DNA of 64,000 nt from CBDESN01 sp965242495. GTDB lineage: Bacteria; Pseudomonadota; Alphaproteobacteria; MPNO01. Position 1 is the first letter of the stretch. Every line of letters starts with the position of its first letter. Below the pieces are notes generated by a model. The model was not told the DNA's origin. It worked only from the letters and a program-made list of their open reading frames with translations, and did no database searches. The position numbers and the translations under genes were made by a program. The stretch is from NCBI GenBank assembly GCA_965242495.1, contig OZ251446.1:2976001-3040000 (forward strand), in the 5' to 3' direction. Shown here one piece after another: positions 10,532-19,464 of the stretch.

Positions 10532-11389
10532 ATGCGCTCGATCGACCTCCTGGCGCTGATCGCCATCGCGGTGGTCGCGGCGATCGGCAAGCTGGGCGGT
10601 TGGTACGGCGGGTCGCCGGACGAATCCGACCTCCGGCGCCCGCCGCCGCGACTCGCGCCGCCGCCGCGCGCCTTCCCGCCGGCGGGCGCGGGCGCGGCGA
10701 TCGAAATCCGCCTGCCCGAGAAGAGCTCCTCGACCGGCACCGCCTTTTCGATCGACCGCGGCGGCGGCTGGCTGACCGCCCGGCACGTCGTCGACGGCTG
10801 TTCGCATGTCGCGATCCAGACCGGGCCGGATCGGGGCATCGGCGCGGTCCGCGTGCTCGCGCACCCGAGCGCGGACGTGGCCGCGATCTGGACCCGAGGC
10901 GGCGCGCCCGCCTTGCCGCTGGGGAACGGCGACCTGCGCCAGGGCCAGCACGCCTTCCAGTTCGGCTTTCCGGGCGGCGAGGCCGGCGACGTCTCCGCCC
11001 GTCTGATCGGCCGCCGGACGTTGAACATCTCCGGCCGCTACCGCGCTCGCGAGCCGGTGGTCGCATGGCTTCAGCTGCGCCGCGTGCCGGACCGCGGCCC
11101 CGACCTCGCCGGCATCAGCGGCGGCCCCGTCGTCGACCGCGCGGGCGGGGTGATCGGCATCGTGGTGGCGGGCGCGCCGCGGCGCGGGCGCACCTACAGC
11201 GCCGCGCCGATGACGATCGCCGAGATGCTCCAATACGCGGCGCTCGACGCCGCCGCCGCCGGTCCCGGCCGGCGGATCGGCGACGCCGATTTCCCGGCTT
11301 TCGGCCGCGACCTGCGAGGAACGCTTACGGTGGCGAAGGTTCTTTGTCGGGTCGAAGGCCGGCGCGCCGCGCGCCGGCGCGCCATCTGA
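10532..11389 (+). CDS. Membrane-anchored trypsin-like serine protease
   Basis: A 285-residue protein with an N-terminal hydrophobic anchor or signal (about 5-22), a Pro-rich linker, then a chymotrypsin-fold domain. The catalytic triad is visible as His85 (TARHVVDG), Asp115 (HPSADVAAI) and Ser196 (GISGGP), as in DegP/HtrA-related proteases, but there is no PDZ domain. It probably acts in the periplasm. The C-terminal 40 residues are basic and low in complexity. It directly follows a DUF350 membrane protein. The substrate is unknown. Confidence 0.82.
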   Translation: MRSIDLLALIAIAVVAAIGKLGGWYGGSPDESDLRRPPPRLAPPPRAFPPAGAGAAIEIRLPEKSSSTGTAFSIDRGGGWLTARHVVDGCSHVAIQTGPDRGIGAVRVLAHPSADVAAIWTRGGAPALPLGNGDLRQGQHAFQFGFPGGEAGDVSARLIGRRTLNISGRYRAREPVVAWLQLRRVPDRGPDLAGISGGPVVDRAGGVIGIVVAGAPRRGRTYSAAPMTIAEMLQYAALDAAAAGPGRRIGDADFPAFGRDLRGTLTVAKVLCRVEGRRAARRRAI

Positions 11390-11423
11390 CCGCAGACGCC
11401 GCTGCAAACGGAAGGAAGGACTC

Positions 11424-12230
11424 ATGCCCGTAGGCGACGACGACATTCTGTTCGAGGTCGATGACGGCTTGGCGACGATCACCCTGAACCGGGCGGAGGC
11501 GAAGAACTCGCTCGACGTGGCCGCCCTTCGGCGGCTGTACGACGCCTTCGGCCGGTGCGAGGATCGCGACGACGTGGGCGCGATCCTGTTCACCGGCGCG
11601 GGCGACGCGTTCTGCGCCGGAGTCAATCTCAAGGGCTACCGGCTCGACGACCGGCGACGACTGCGCGTCGCCTTCCGCGAGGTCGCCATGTGGTGGCATC
11701 AGGTGCTCCATCGGATCGCCCGCATCCGCAAGCCGGTGCTGGCCGCGGTCAACGGCGTCGCCGTCGGGGGCGGCCTCGGCATGGTGCTGGCCGCCGACCT
11801 CGCGGTGTGCTGCGAGACCGCGCGCTTCTACGCCTCCTGGATGTCGAACGGCATCGCCAACGACGGCGGGTCGAGCTATTCGCTGGCCCGCATCGTCGGG
11901 TTCCGCCGCGCCATGGAGCTGATGTTGACCAACCGGACGCTCGATGCCCGCGAGGCGCTGGAGTGGGGCATCGTCAACCGGGTCTACGACGCCGGATCGT
12001 TCCGCGACAACGCCGCGGCGGCGGCGCGCGACCTCGCCCATGGCCCGACCCATCTCCAGGGTTTCGTCAAAGACACCTTCCACGAGGGCTGGTTCCGCCC
12101 GCTCGAACACTGCACCGAGCGCGAATGCGCCAACATCCTCGAATCGCTCGACCACCCCTATGCGGCGGAGCGTCTGGGCGCGTTCCTGCGCGGCGAAAAG
12201 ACCGACCGGGTGACCGTCCGGCTGCCCTGA
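11424..12230 (+). CDS. Enoyl-CoA hydratase/isomerase family protein
   Basis: A 268-residue crotonase-fold protein. The oxyanion-hole segments DAFCAGVNLKG (about 56-66) and NGVAVGGGLGMVLAADLAV (about 110-128) are conserved. The AAA/DLAHGP region and C-terminal helix are also typical. Family members hydrate or isomerise acyl-CoA thioesters. The start ATG at 11424 follows GGAAGGA. The exact acyl-CoA substrate cannot be told. It precedes an amidohydrolase-2 gene on the same strand. Confidence 0.88.
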   Translation: MPVGDDDILFEVDDGLATITLNRAEAKNSLDVAALRRLYDAFGRCEDRDDVGAILFTGAGDAFCAGVNLKGYRLDDRRRLRVAFREVAMWWHQVLHRIARIRKPVLAAVNGVAVGGGLGMVLAADLAVCCETARFYASWMSNGIANDGGSSYSLARIVGFRRAMELMLTNRTLDAREALEWGIVNRVYDAGSFRDNAAAAARDLAHGPTHLQGFVKDTFHEGWFRPLEHCTERECANILESLDHPYAAERLGAFLRGEKTDRVTVRLP

Positions 12231-12331
12231 CCGGCCCGGCGCCTCGCCGCGCCGTCGTTGACGCCCGGCGGGCGGGCGGATAGCGTCGGACCGATGGCGG
12301 TCGTACGGCCGCTGCGGAAGGAGTCGTTCGG

Positions 12332-13483
12332 ATGCCCTATATCGACGCCGATTCGCATGTCTACGAGGTCGAGGAGACGTTCGCCTACCTGCCCAGGAAG
12401 TTCCGCCATCGCCGGCCTCTGCCGGTCACCATACCGCGCGACGACGCGCCCTATATGGGCGTCGACAACTCGTTCTGGCTGGTCGACGGCAAGACGATCC
12501 AGTGGACCTGGGGGCCGGGTACGGTGCAGATCGGCTGTCCGCTGACCTCGGTCCACGCGAACATGAAGGAGTTCAGCGTCGGCAATCAGTCGCTGATGGA
12601 CGTGCCGGCGCGCATCCGCGACCTCGACCGGGCCGGCGTCGACGTCCAGGTGATCTACACCACCCTGCTGATCGCGCCGCTGACCGACGACGACGAATTC
12701 CAGACCGCGCTCGACGTCAGCTACAACCGATGGATCGAGGAGCGCTGCGGCGAAGCGCCGGACCGGCTGAAATGGACCGCGGTGATCCCGATGCGCGACC
12801 CGAAGGCGGCGGTCAAGGAGATCCACCGGGTCAAGAACGCGGGCGCCGTCGGTCTGGTCTGCCTGGGCAGCGTCGGCGACCGGATGCTGCACCGCAAGGA
12901 GTTCGATCCGATCTGGGCCGCCGCCCAGGAGACCGACCTGCCGGTCGCCTGCCATGTCGGCTGGCCGGGGCCGCTGCGGATGATGTGCGACGACCATTCG
13001 AGCTCGCTCAACGTCTCGTTCACCCTGCCGGTGCTGATGGGCTTCTACAGCTTCGCCGGCGGCGGCATCCTCGACCGCTTCCCCAGGCTGCGCGCGGTGT
13101 TCCTGGAGGCCGGCTGCGGCTGGCTGCCCTGGTATCTCGAGCGCATGGATCACTACTACCCGGTATGCGAGTTCTTCCGCGATTCGTTCGGGCTGCCCAG
13201 GATCACCAGCGCCTCGCCCGAAAGCTACAAGGACCGCATCTACGTCACCTGCGAGGCCGACGAGTCGCTGTTGCCGCAGACGCTCGCCTATCTGGGCGAG
13301 AACAACGTCATGGTGTCCGAGGACATGCCGCATCTCGAGGCGCGCGAGGGTTCGGGCGAGGGCCTCGGCTCGCGCGGCGACATCAGCGCGCGGCAGAAGG
13401 CCAGGATCATGTACGACAACCCGTCGCGATTCTACGGCGTCAAGGCCGGGCGGCGGCGCAAGCGCGCGGCCGCCGCCGCGTGA
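12332..13483 (+). CDS. Amidohydrolase-2 family metal-dependent hydrolase/decarboxylase
   Basis: A 383-residue TIM-barrel amidohydrolase. It opens with the metal motif DADSHVYE (about 4-11), has a mid-domain metal His in the CHVGW segment (about 209-213) and ends the barrel with SEDMPH (about 330-335). This subfamily includes non-hydrolytic decarboxylases of the ACMSD type as well as hydrolases. The ATG at 12332 follows GGAAGGAG. It stands between an enoyl-CoA hydratase and an SDR gene, consistent with a catabolic operon. The substrate is unknown. Confidence 0.82.
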   Translation: MPYIDADSHVYEVEETFAYLPRKFRHRRPLPVTIPRDDAPYMGVDNSFWLVDGKTIQWTWGPGTVQIGCPLTSVHANMKEFSVGNQSLMDVPARIRDLDRAGVDVQVIYTTLLIAPLTDDDEFQTALDVSYNRWIEERCGEAPDRLKWTAVIPMRDPKAAVKEIHRVKNAGAVGLVCLGSVGDRMLHRKEFDPIWAAAQETDLPVACHVGWPGPLRMMCDDHSSSLNVSFTLPVLMGFYSFAGGGILDRFPRLRAVFLEAGCGWLPWYLERMDHYYPVCEFFRDSFGLPRITSASPESYKDRIYVTCEADESLLPQTLAYLGENNVMVSEDMPHLEAREGSGEGLGSRGDISARQKARIMYDNPSRFYGVKAGRRRKRAAAAA

Positions 13484-13568
13484 GGCGGGACCGCGCCGCG
13501 GGGATCCTACGCTCGCCCCCGGCGGCGCGGCGGCGCGGCGACCGGGTCGGGTCGGCGGGGGCGGCGTC

Positions 13569-14333
13569 ATGACCGACGGGATGGCGGGACGGACCGCCTT
13601 CGTGACCGGGGCCGGCGGCGGTATGGGGCGCGAGACCGCGCGGCAGCTCGCCGCCGCCGGCGTCGCGGTCGCGGCCGCGGACATCGACGGCGACGGCGCG
13701 GCGGCGACCGCCGCGCGCATCGAATCGGAGGGCGGCGCGGCCTGGGCCGCGGCGCTCGACGTGACCGACGCCGCGGCGGCGGTCGCCGCGGTCGAACGCG
13801 CCCGGGCGGCGCTCGGGCCGATCGACTATCTGGTCAATATCGCCGGCGTCTACCAGACGGTCGATGCCGAACGGATCACCGACGCCCAGTGGCGGCGCAT
13901 GTTCGCGATCCATGTCGACGGGACCTTCCATTGCTGCCGCGCGATCCTCCCCAGCATGATCGAACGGCGGTCGGGCGCGATCGTCAACATGGCCTCGCTT
14001 CACGCCATCCGCGGACAGGCCCGCGCCGCCCATTACGCGGCGGCCAAGGGCGCGATCATGGGATGGACCAAATCGCTGGCGCGCGAAAAGGCGGGCTGCG
14101 GGATACGGGTCAACGCCGTGGCCCCGGGACCCATCGATACGCCGCTCTGGCGAGGCGCCATCGACCCCGCCGGGATCGAGGCCGCCATGCGGGAGCGGTC
14201 CCGGATCATTCCGATGGGACGGCTCGGCTCGGCGGCGGAAGTCGCCGGCGTCATCGTGTTCCTCCTCAGCCCCGCCGCCGGCTACGTGACCGGTCAGGTA
14301 GTCGTCATCGACGGCGGGGAGACGATGGTTTGA
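13569..14333 (+). CDS. Short-chain dehydrogenase/reductase (SDR)
   Basis: A 254-residue classical SDR oxidoreductase. The cofactor loop TGAGGGMG is at 13-20, the catalytic Ser is near 143 (NMASLH), and the Y-x3-K pair is Tyr156/Lys160 (HYAAAKGA). An Asp at the end of strand 2 (AADIDGD) favours NAD over NADP. It lies 85 bp after the amidohydrolase on the same strand. The alcohol/ketone substrate is not predictable. Confidence 0.88.
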   Translation: MTDGMAGRTAFVTGAGGGMGRETARQLAAAGVAVAAADIDGDGAAATAARIESEGGAAWAAALDVTDAAAAVAAVERARAALGPIDYLVNIAGVYQTVDAERITDAQWRRMFAIHVDGTFHCCRAILPSMIERRSGAIVNMASLHAIRGQARAAHYAAAKGAIMGWTKSLAREKAGCGIRVNAVAPGPIDTPLWRGAIDPAGIEAAMRERSRIIPMGRLGSAAEVAGVIVFLLSPAAGYVTGQVVVIDGGETMV

Positions 14334-14393
14334 GATGGCGGAGTTAACTCACATGCGGAACCCCGATGCGCCGCATGGCGTGAGAAGAGCGGA

Positions 14394-15215
14394 TTAACCG
14401 GCCGCTTCCGCTTCCTGCCGGACCGAGCGGTCGTGGTAGCGCCGGTGCGCGGCCCGCATATGGGCGAGGATTTCGGGATCCCGGTCGCGGCGCGGCGCCG
14501 GGTCGGGGTCCCAATGGCCGTACTTGTCCGCGCCGCGAACGAGGCAGGCGGTCCGCCGGCCGACGGTCGAGCGCACATGGGTCGGAATGTAGAACAGCGA
14601 GAGCCCGATCCGGGGCCGGTCGGTTTCGTTGGCCAGCGAGCCGTGAACGATGCGCTCATGGTGCAGCGAGAACTGGCCCGCTTCCAGCTCGAGATCGACC
14701 GCCTGGCTCTCGTCGATCCCGCCGATCGCCTGGCCGCGCGCGAGCAGGTTCCGTTCGTCGCAGGTCTCGAGATGCGTATGGGCCGGGCCGGCATGGGAGC
14801 CCGGGATCACCCGCAGACACCCATTGGCGCGATGGGAGTCGGTGAGCGCGATCCAGGCGGTCACGAGGTCGTGCGGTTCGAGCCCGAAATACGCCGAGTC
14901 CTGATGCCAGGAGACATAGGCCCCGTCGCGCCCCCGCTTGATCCAGAACTTGGATGCAAAGACCAGGATGTCGGGACCGATGAGGTCCTCGACCGCATCC
15001 AGCAGCGCCGGCCGGCGGGCGAGCTCGAAGGACCAGCGGAAGCAGAGATGGCCCTTGAAATGGATGTCGCCCACCGACATTCCCTCGGCCTGCTCGAACG
15101 CGTCGAGGGCCGCGAGCATCGGCGGCGTCTCCCCGCGCGGCAGGCAGCGGAACGGGTGCAGATAGCCCCGCGAACGATAGGCCTCGATCTGTTCTCCGGT
15201 GAGAAGCCTGGACAT
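14394..15215 (-). CDS. Phytanoyl-CoA dioxygenase (PhyH) family protein
   Basis: A 273-residue Fe(II)/2-oxoglutarate-dependent oxygenase of the PhyH family. The facial triad is visible as His104-x-Asp106 (WHQDSAYF) and His191 (IVHGS), and Arg202 is placed to bind 2-oxoglutarate. The family hydroxylates small molecules or acyl-CoAs. It is convergent with the SDR gene and separate from the LLM gene by about 70 bp on the same strand. The substrate is unknown. Confidence 0.85.
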   Translation of the reverse strand: MSRLLTGEQIEAYRSRGYLHPFRCLPRGETPPMLAALDAFEQAEGMSVGDIHFKGHLCFRWSFELARRPALLDAVEDLIGPDILVFASKFWIKRGRDGAYVSWHQDSAYFGLEPHDLVTAWIALTDSHRANGCLRVIPGSHAGPAHTHLETCDERNLLARGQAIGGIDESQAVDLELEAGQFSLHHERIVHGSLANETDRPRIGLSLFYIPTHVRSTVGRRTACLVRGADKYGHWDPDPAPRRDRDPEILAHMRAAHRRYHDRSVRQEAEAAG

Positions 15216-15288
15216 CCTCGTCCCCGCCGCGCCGAAGGCGGCATGATGCCAGCGACGCCGGATCCTGGCAACGGCGCTCCGGTTCGGT

Positions 15289-16245
15289 TCAGACCGCGAG
15301 GCGGACGACCCGCCGGATCTGGTCGGGATCGGTGACCCCGGCGATCACGATCTCGTCCAGCCCGGCCTCGCGATACGCCGCCAGACGGGCGCGCACCTCC
15401 GCCGCGCCGCCGCATGCGGCGTGCCGGCGCACGACCTCGTCGGTCATCAGCCGATCGACGCGGCCCCAGTCCCGGTCGTCATAGGCCGCGCGCAGGGCCG
15501 CCTGGTCGAGATCGAGGCCGGCGAGTTCGACGTTCCGGGCATGGTGCGGCCCGCGAAGGATGAAGCCCAGCACCCGACGCAGGGCGGCGACGGCTTCGGC
15601 CTCGGTCGTCCCGAGCCGGGCGTAGACGGCGCCGAGGGTCCGCACTTCGCGCGCGCCGGTGCCGCGCCGGACCAGATCGACGCATCGGCGCACGAACGGA
15701 ATCGACGACGCCGCGGAAATCATCACCCCGTCCGCGACCGCTCCCGCCATTTCGAGCATGCGCGGCCCGGACGCCGCGAGCACGATCGGGATCGAAGGGT
15801 CGGCGTTGTCCAGGCGGCGCCGGGAGACGCGGAACGCCGCCCCCGCATGGTCCACCGTCTCGCCCGACAGCAGCGCCCGGCAGAGTTCGATCGACTCGCG
15901 CAGCGTCCGCGCCGGGCGGGGCGTCTCGACGCCGCAGGCGGCCAGCTCGCTGGGCATGCCGACGCCGAGCGACAGCAGGACCCGGCCGGGATGAAACTCG
16001 GCCAGCGTGGCGGCGGCCATGGCGGCCTGCACCGGGTGCATCGAATAGGGGCTCAACGCCATCAGCCCGACACGCAACGCCCGCGTCGCCGCAAGCGCCT
16101 TGGCGGCGAGCGTCACCGGATCGCGGAGGAACAGATGGTTCGCCAGCCACAACGTCCGCGCGCCGGCGTCCTCGGCGGCCCGCGCCTGCTCGACGACGAG
16201 CGGCCCGGGCGTGAACCCGTCGATCGAGAGCGCCGCGTCAGCCAT
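15289..16245 (-). CDS. LLM class flavin-dependent oxidoreductase
   Basis: A 318-residue luciferase-like monooxygenase (TIM barrel; FMN or F420 dependent). The ATG at 16245 was chosen because the sequence before it does not look like protein and because it overlaps the stop of the upstream threonine-synthase-like gene by eight bases, implying translational coupling. The SLGVGMPSELAACGVE segment (about 92-107) is typical of the family. The target compound is unknown. Confidence 0.85.
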   Translation of the reverse strand: MADAALSIDGFTPGPLVVEQARAAEDAGARTLWLANHLFLRDPVTLAAKALAATRALRVGLMALSPYSMHPVQAAMAAATLAEFHPGRVLLSLGVGMPSELAACGVETPRPARTLRESIELCRALLSGETVDHAGAAFRVSRRRLDNADPSIPIVLAASGPRMLEMAGAVADGVMISAASSIPFVRRCVDLVRRGTGAREVRTLGAVYARLGTTEAEAVAALRRVLGFILRGPHHARNVELAGLDLDQAALRAAYDDRDWGRVDRLMTDEVVRRHAACGGAAEVRARLAAYREAGLDEIVIAGVTDPDQIRRVVRLAV

Positions 16246-17482
16246 CGTAGCCGTATCGGTTGCGGAGGACGCCGAGCGCGGCCTCGATGTCGGGGCCAAC
16301 GGCCGGGAGCTCGCCCGCCCGCCGGTCGGCGGCGGCCGGGTCCTTGAGGCCGGAGGCCGTGGAAAGCGCCACGACGGTCTCCCCCGGCGCGATCCGTCCG
16401 GCCGTCCACAGCCGGTCGGCGGCGGCGAACGCGGCGGCGGCGGCAGGCTCGACGAACAGACCCATCGCCCCGGCCGCGTGGGCCTGCCAATGTTCGATCT
16501 CGGCGTCCCCGACCGCGACCGCGCAGCCCTCCGACCGGCGCAGCGCGTGCAGGGCCTGACAGGTGCCGCGGCTCATGTCGATGGATGCGGCGATGCTGGG
16601 ATGCGGACGCGGCATGTCGGGCGGCATGTCGCCGCCGGCGTCGAGCGCCGCGGCGAGCGATCCCGAGGTCTCGGCCGCGGCCAGCCGCGGCGGGCGGTCG
16701 ATCCGGCCCCAGCCGCGCAGCTCCTCGAACCCCTTCCACAGGCCGTACAGCGCATCGCCGTAGCAGACCGGCAGCACGCACCAGTCGGGCGCCCGCCCAT
16801 CGAGCTGCTCGACGATCTCATAGGCGAGCGTCTTGTAGCCTTCGACGCCGTAGGGGTTGCTGCCCACCGCCGGCGCGAAGAACGGCGAGGTGGGAAACCA
16901 GCCGAACCGCTCGACGCCGGCGGACAGCAGCGTCCAGCGGTCGTCCTTGCGGGCGGCGGCGAGCACCATCGCCCCGCAGGCGCGCATCTGGCTCACCATC
17001 GGCCCGGCGGCGCCCTGGACGGTGAAGACGATGCAGGGCAGGCGCGCGGCCGCGGCGTAGGCGGCCGCGGCCGCGCCGGCGTTGCCGGTCGAACTCGTCG
17101 CGATCACGCGCGCTCCCCTGGCGCGGGCGACGGATACGGCGACGCTCGCCAGGCGGTCCTTGAACGACCAGCTGGGGTTCCGCGACTCGTCCTTGACGAA
17201 CAGCCCGGCGCGGCCCAGCGCGGCGGCGGGCAGCAGCGGGGTCATGCCTTCGCCGAGCGAAACCGCCTCGTCCGCCCCGACCGGCAGGGCGTCGGCGTAG
17301 CGCCAGAGGCTCGCCGGACCGCGCGCGGAGAGCGTTGCGCCGGTCGGTTCGCCATCGGCGTAGACGACCGTCAGGTTGCAGGCGACGCCCTCGGCGGCGC
17401 AGGCCGCGCACGGCCGGTCGTACCGGTCGAGGGAATGTTCGCGCCCGCAGCGGATGCAGGCCAGCGCCCTGGGTTTCGCCAT
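16238..17482 (-). CDS. Pyridoxal-phosphate-dependent lyase, threonine synthase-like
   Basis: A 414-residue fold-type II PLP enzyme. An N-terminal zinc-ribbon-like pair C9-x2-C12 and C25-x2-C28 precedes the catalytic core. The Schiff-base Lys is Lys108 in SWSFKDR, followed by the phosphate-binding TSSTGNAGAAAAAY loop (about 133-146). This is the arrangement of threonine-synthase paralogues that act as lyases on other substrates. It shares an eight-base overlap with the downstream LLM gene, so the two probably work together. Housekeeping threonine synthase is less likely in this context. Confidence 0.8.
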   Translation of the reverse strand: MAKPRALACIRCGREHSLDRYDRPCAACAAEGVACNLTVVYADGEPTGATLSARGPASLWRYADALPVGADEAVSLGEGMTPLLPAAALGRAGLFVKDESRNPSWSFKDRLASVAVSVARARGARVIATSSTGNAGAAAAAYAAAARLPCIVFTVQGAAGPMVSQMRACGAMVLAAARKDDRWTLLSAGVERFGWFPTSPFFAPAVGSNPYGVEGYKTLAYEIVEQLDGRAPDWCVLPVCYGDALYGLWKGFEELRGWGRIDRPPRLAAAETSGSLAAALDAGGDMPPDMPRPHPSIAASIDMSRGTCQALHALRRSEGCAVAVGDAEIEHWQAHAAGAMGLFVEPAAAAAFAAADRLWTAGRIAPGETVVALSTASGLKDPAAADRRAGELPAVGPDIEAALGVLRNRYGYDG

Positions 17483-17556
17483 GCGCCGCGGCCATAGGCG
17501 GCGCGCGGGCGCCTGTCAACCGCCGCGACGGCGCCGCGCGCATGTCCTGGTCCAGA

Positions 17557-17746
17557 CACATGTGAGACGCGGCCCATCGCGCCAGTCGATATCCGGTCTT
17601 TCCATGGCCGGAAGCCTGCTTACGGCCATGGATGCCTTCGGAGCCTCCGGGAGCGGCGGGTCACCCGAAGGGCCGGAGCATAGCGAAGGAGCCGCGAAGC
17701 GGCTTGACGCGCCGCTCCCAGAGGCCCACCCGGTGTCTCATATGTA
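17557..17746. mobile_element. MITE-like element with 12-bp terminal inverted repeats
   Basis: A 190-bp non-coding segment bounded by CACATGTGAGAC (17557-17568) and GTCTCATATGTA (17735-17746), which are inverted repeats matching at 10 of 12 positions. Inside is a further perfect 10-bp inverted repeat, GGGAGCGGCG at 17649 and CGCCGCTCCC at 17710, enclosing a structured loop. There is no open frame of note. This fits a miniature non-autonomous element or an insertion-sequence remnant, but target duplication was not confirmed. Confidence 0.4.
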
Positions 17747-18157
17747 GTGAACCCGGACATCGGATGGACAGGGTGAGACATGCGGGTTAAGAGTCTGGCC
17801 GAAAAGGAATCGTGTCATATCACTGACGAGGCCATGCGGCGCTGGGTGACTGAGCAGTGGGGCGCGCGGTGTTCGGCGCGCTGACGATTTCGCTCTGGAC
17901 AAGCAGACCGCGGCCGCCCAGCGCCTCGACGTCTCGCCGATGGCGATACGGACCGACTCGTCAACCACGGCCGCCTCGCCCGCGCGGACGCGCCCGACAT
18001 CGCCGGCCGGGGCGCGGGCTGGCGAGCGGCTCGAACTATGCCGGTCGGGTAATACCGCCCCCGTCTTGAATCCCATCGCCATGACCTCTTTCGTGTCGAA
18101 CACAAGAAGAACGTCGACGTCCCATCGGTGAACGCTCAAGTGTAAGCAGGAGATGAT
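17747..18157. other. Gene-free stretch with a decayed HTH-like remnant
   Basis: No intact gene is seen here. At about 17893-17945 the plus strand encodes DKQTAAQRLDVSPMAI, and after a change of frame TDRLVNHGRLARADAPDIA. Together these read like the helix-turn-helix of a small excisionase-like protein broken by a frameshift. Base composition changes toward AT near the end as the methyltransferase gene begins. The remnant call is tentative. Confidence 0.25.
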
Positions 18158-19366
18158 ATGTCCGGAACGTACGATTCGAAAGTGAGTCAAGACGAACTTG
18201 ACGAATTGAAATGGTTCCACGGAATCGATTTTGGTAATGGCCTTCTGACCAAGGGTCGGCTTCCCGAATCGGAACCAGAGAACAATACACTCTTTCCCGT
18301 TTATCCTATGCTCGAATCCATCGACTTTACGGGTAATTCGGTAATCGACATTGGCGCGATGGATGGTTTGCTGGCCTTCATATTGAAAAATTTGGGCGCA
18401 AGCCCGGTCGCCGCCACCGATCTGTTTGACAGGCGCAGCTTTCGCTTGGCCAGGGAAATACTTGGGTATGAGAATGAGATCTCGTATCATCCGCATACCG
18501 ACATATCGCACATGATCAACGTGTTCGGCGAGAACACATTCGACTTAGTGGCGTTTTGTGGAGTCCTCTACCACCTGCTGGCTCCTCTTGAAGCCTTGCT
18601 CATCTGCCGATCGATAATCCGCAGAAATGGACTTCTCCTCCTTGGGACGCAATGCGATAACAGCTCGACGGAGTCTGTCTTGTACTTCAATATGGGCGAG
18701 ATTTCGCAGCCGGCAAACGAGCCAACCACCTACTTCCTGCCGACGATCCCCGGCCTTCTCGCGATGCTCCGCACCGCGAGTTTCGATCCTCTTGTTCTGT
18801 ACCGACGAATGCCCGCATACCGCCGCGTTTGGGTCGGCGTGTTGGCGCGCGCCGTCCGGCCGAGCGAGGTGCGAGACAAGACGGCATTACAGAAACGTCA
18901 TGACAGCTATGTTGATGAACCGGACCATTTCGCGTTCGGCGACCGATTCTACAAGCTCGAACATGGAGAAGAGACGCCGTCGACGATCCGCTACGCGGGC
19001 CCCGAAGGTCTCGACAAGGAGATCGATTTCCGAACTTACCTCTCCTCCTCCTCCCCCCCCCCCCCCCCCCCCCCCGCATACCGTTCCAGCCTCGGACGTG
19101 ACAAGCGTCGTACCGGGAGCGGCGCGCGCCCGGCGGCCGGTGCGCCATGCACAGGACCGCGTTCGCGACCTCGCGCAAAGCCGTCGCCCGAGGCCGCCCC
19201 AACGGCTCCCTCGGCGGCGGCGACGGCCGATCGAGACCCATTCGGCATCCGTCGAATCGCTTGCATGGCGCAACCCCTTGCGCGCATGCTGGCGGCGAGC
19301 GATCTCAGTCCACGTCTTGCGGCTCCCTCGTTGCCTCCACACAACAAGATAACCCCAACACACTGA
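18158..19366 (+). CDS. Class I SAM-dependent methyltransferase with homopolymer-disrupted C-terminus
   Basis: The first 290 residues form a Rossmann methyltransferase: WFHGIDFGNGLLTKG (about 24-38) leads into SAM motif I VIDIGAMDG (about 63-71) and the VAFCGVLYHL segment (about 129-138), a pattern shared with CmoB/DUF1698-like enzymes. The codons are clearly more AT-rich than neighbouring genes, suggesting transfer. After IDFRTYL the frame meets a run of 23 Cs (19053-19075) and the last 90 residues are low-complexity and unlike any methyltransferase. In another phase of the run the protein would stop near 19103. The true C-terminus is therefore uncertain. The methyl acceptor is unknown. Confidence 0.7.
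   Translation: MSGTYDSKVSQDELDELKWFHGIDFGNGLLTKGRLPESEPENNTLFPVYPMLESIDFTGNSVIDIGAMDGLLAFILKNLGASPVAATDLFDRRSFRLAREILGYENEISYHPHTDISHMINVFGENTFDLVAFCGVLYHLLAPLEALLICRSIIRRNGLLLLGTQCDNSSTESVLYFNMGEISQPANEPTTYFLPTIPGLLAMLRTASFDPLVLYRRMPAYRRVWVGVLARAVRPSEVRDKTALQKRHDSYVDEPDHFAFGDRFYKLEHGEETPSTIRYAGPEGLDKEIDFRTYLSSSSPPPPPPPAYRSSLGRDKRRTGSGARPAAGAPCTGPRSRPRAKPSPEAAPTAPSAAATADRDPFGIRRIACMAQPLARMLAASDLSPRLAAPSLPPHNKITPTH
19053..19075 (+). repeat. 23-base poly-C tract inside the methyltransferase gene
   Basis: An uninterrupted run of 23 cytosines follows a CTCCTCCTC stretch. Tracts of this kind can change length by slipped-strand mispairing and switch the reading frame; they are also a common site of sequencing or assembly error. 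Nothing comparable is seen elsewhere in the window. Confidence 0.95.
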
Positions 19367-19464
19367 TATCACTCAACTCTTTTTCGACCGGACCGTAAGT
19401 CGTTCCGCGTTCGCGCGGTCTTCGGGCGGGCGGGCGGAAACCGGAAACGCGCGGTTCGGAGCGC

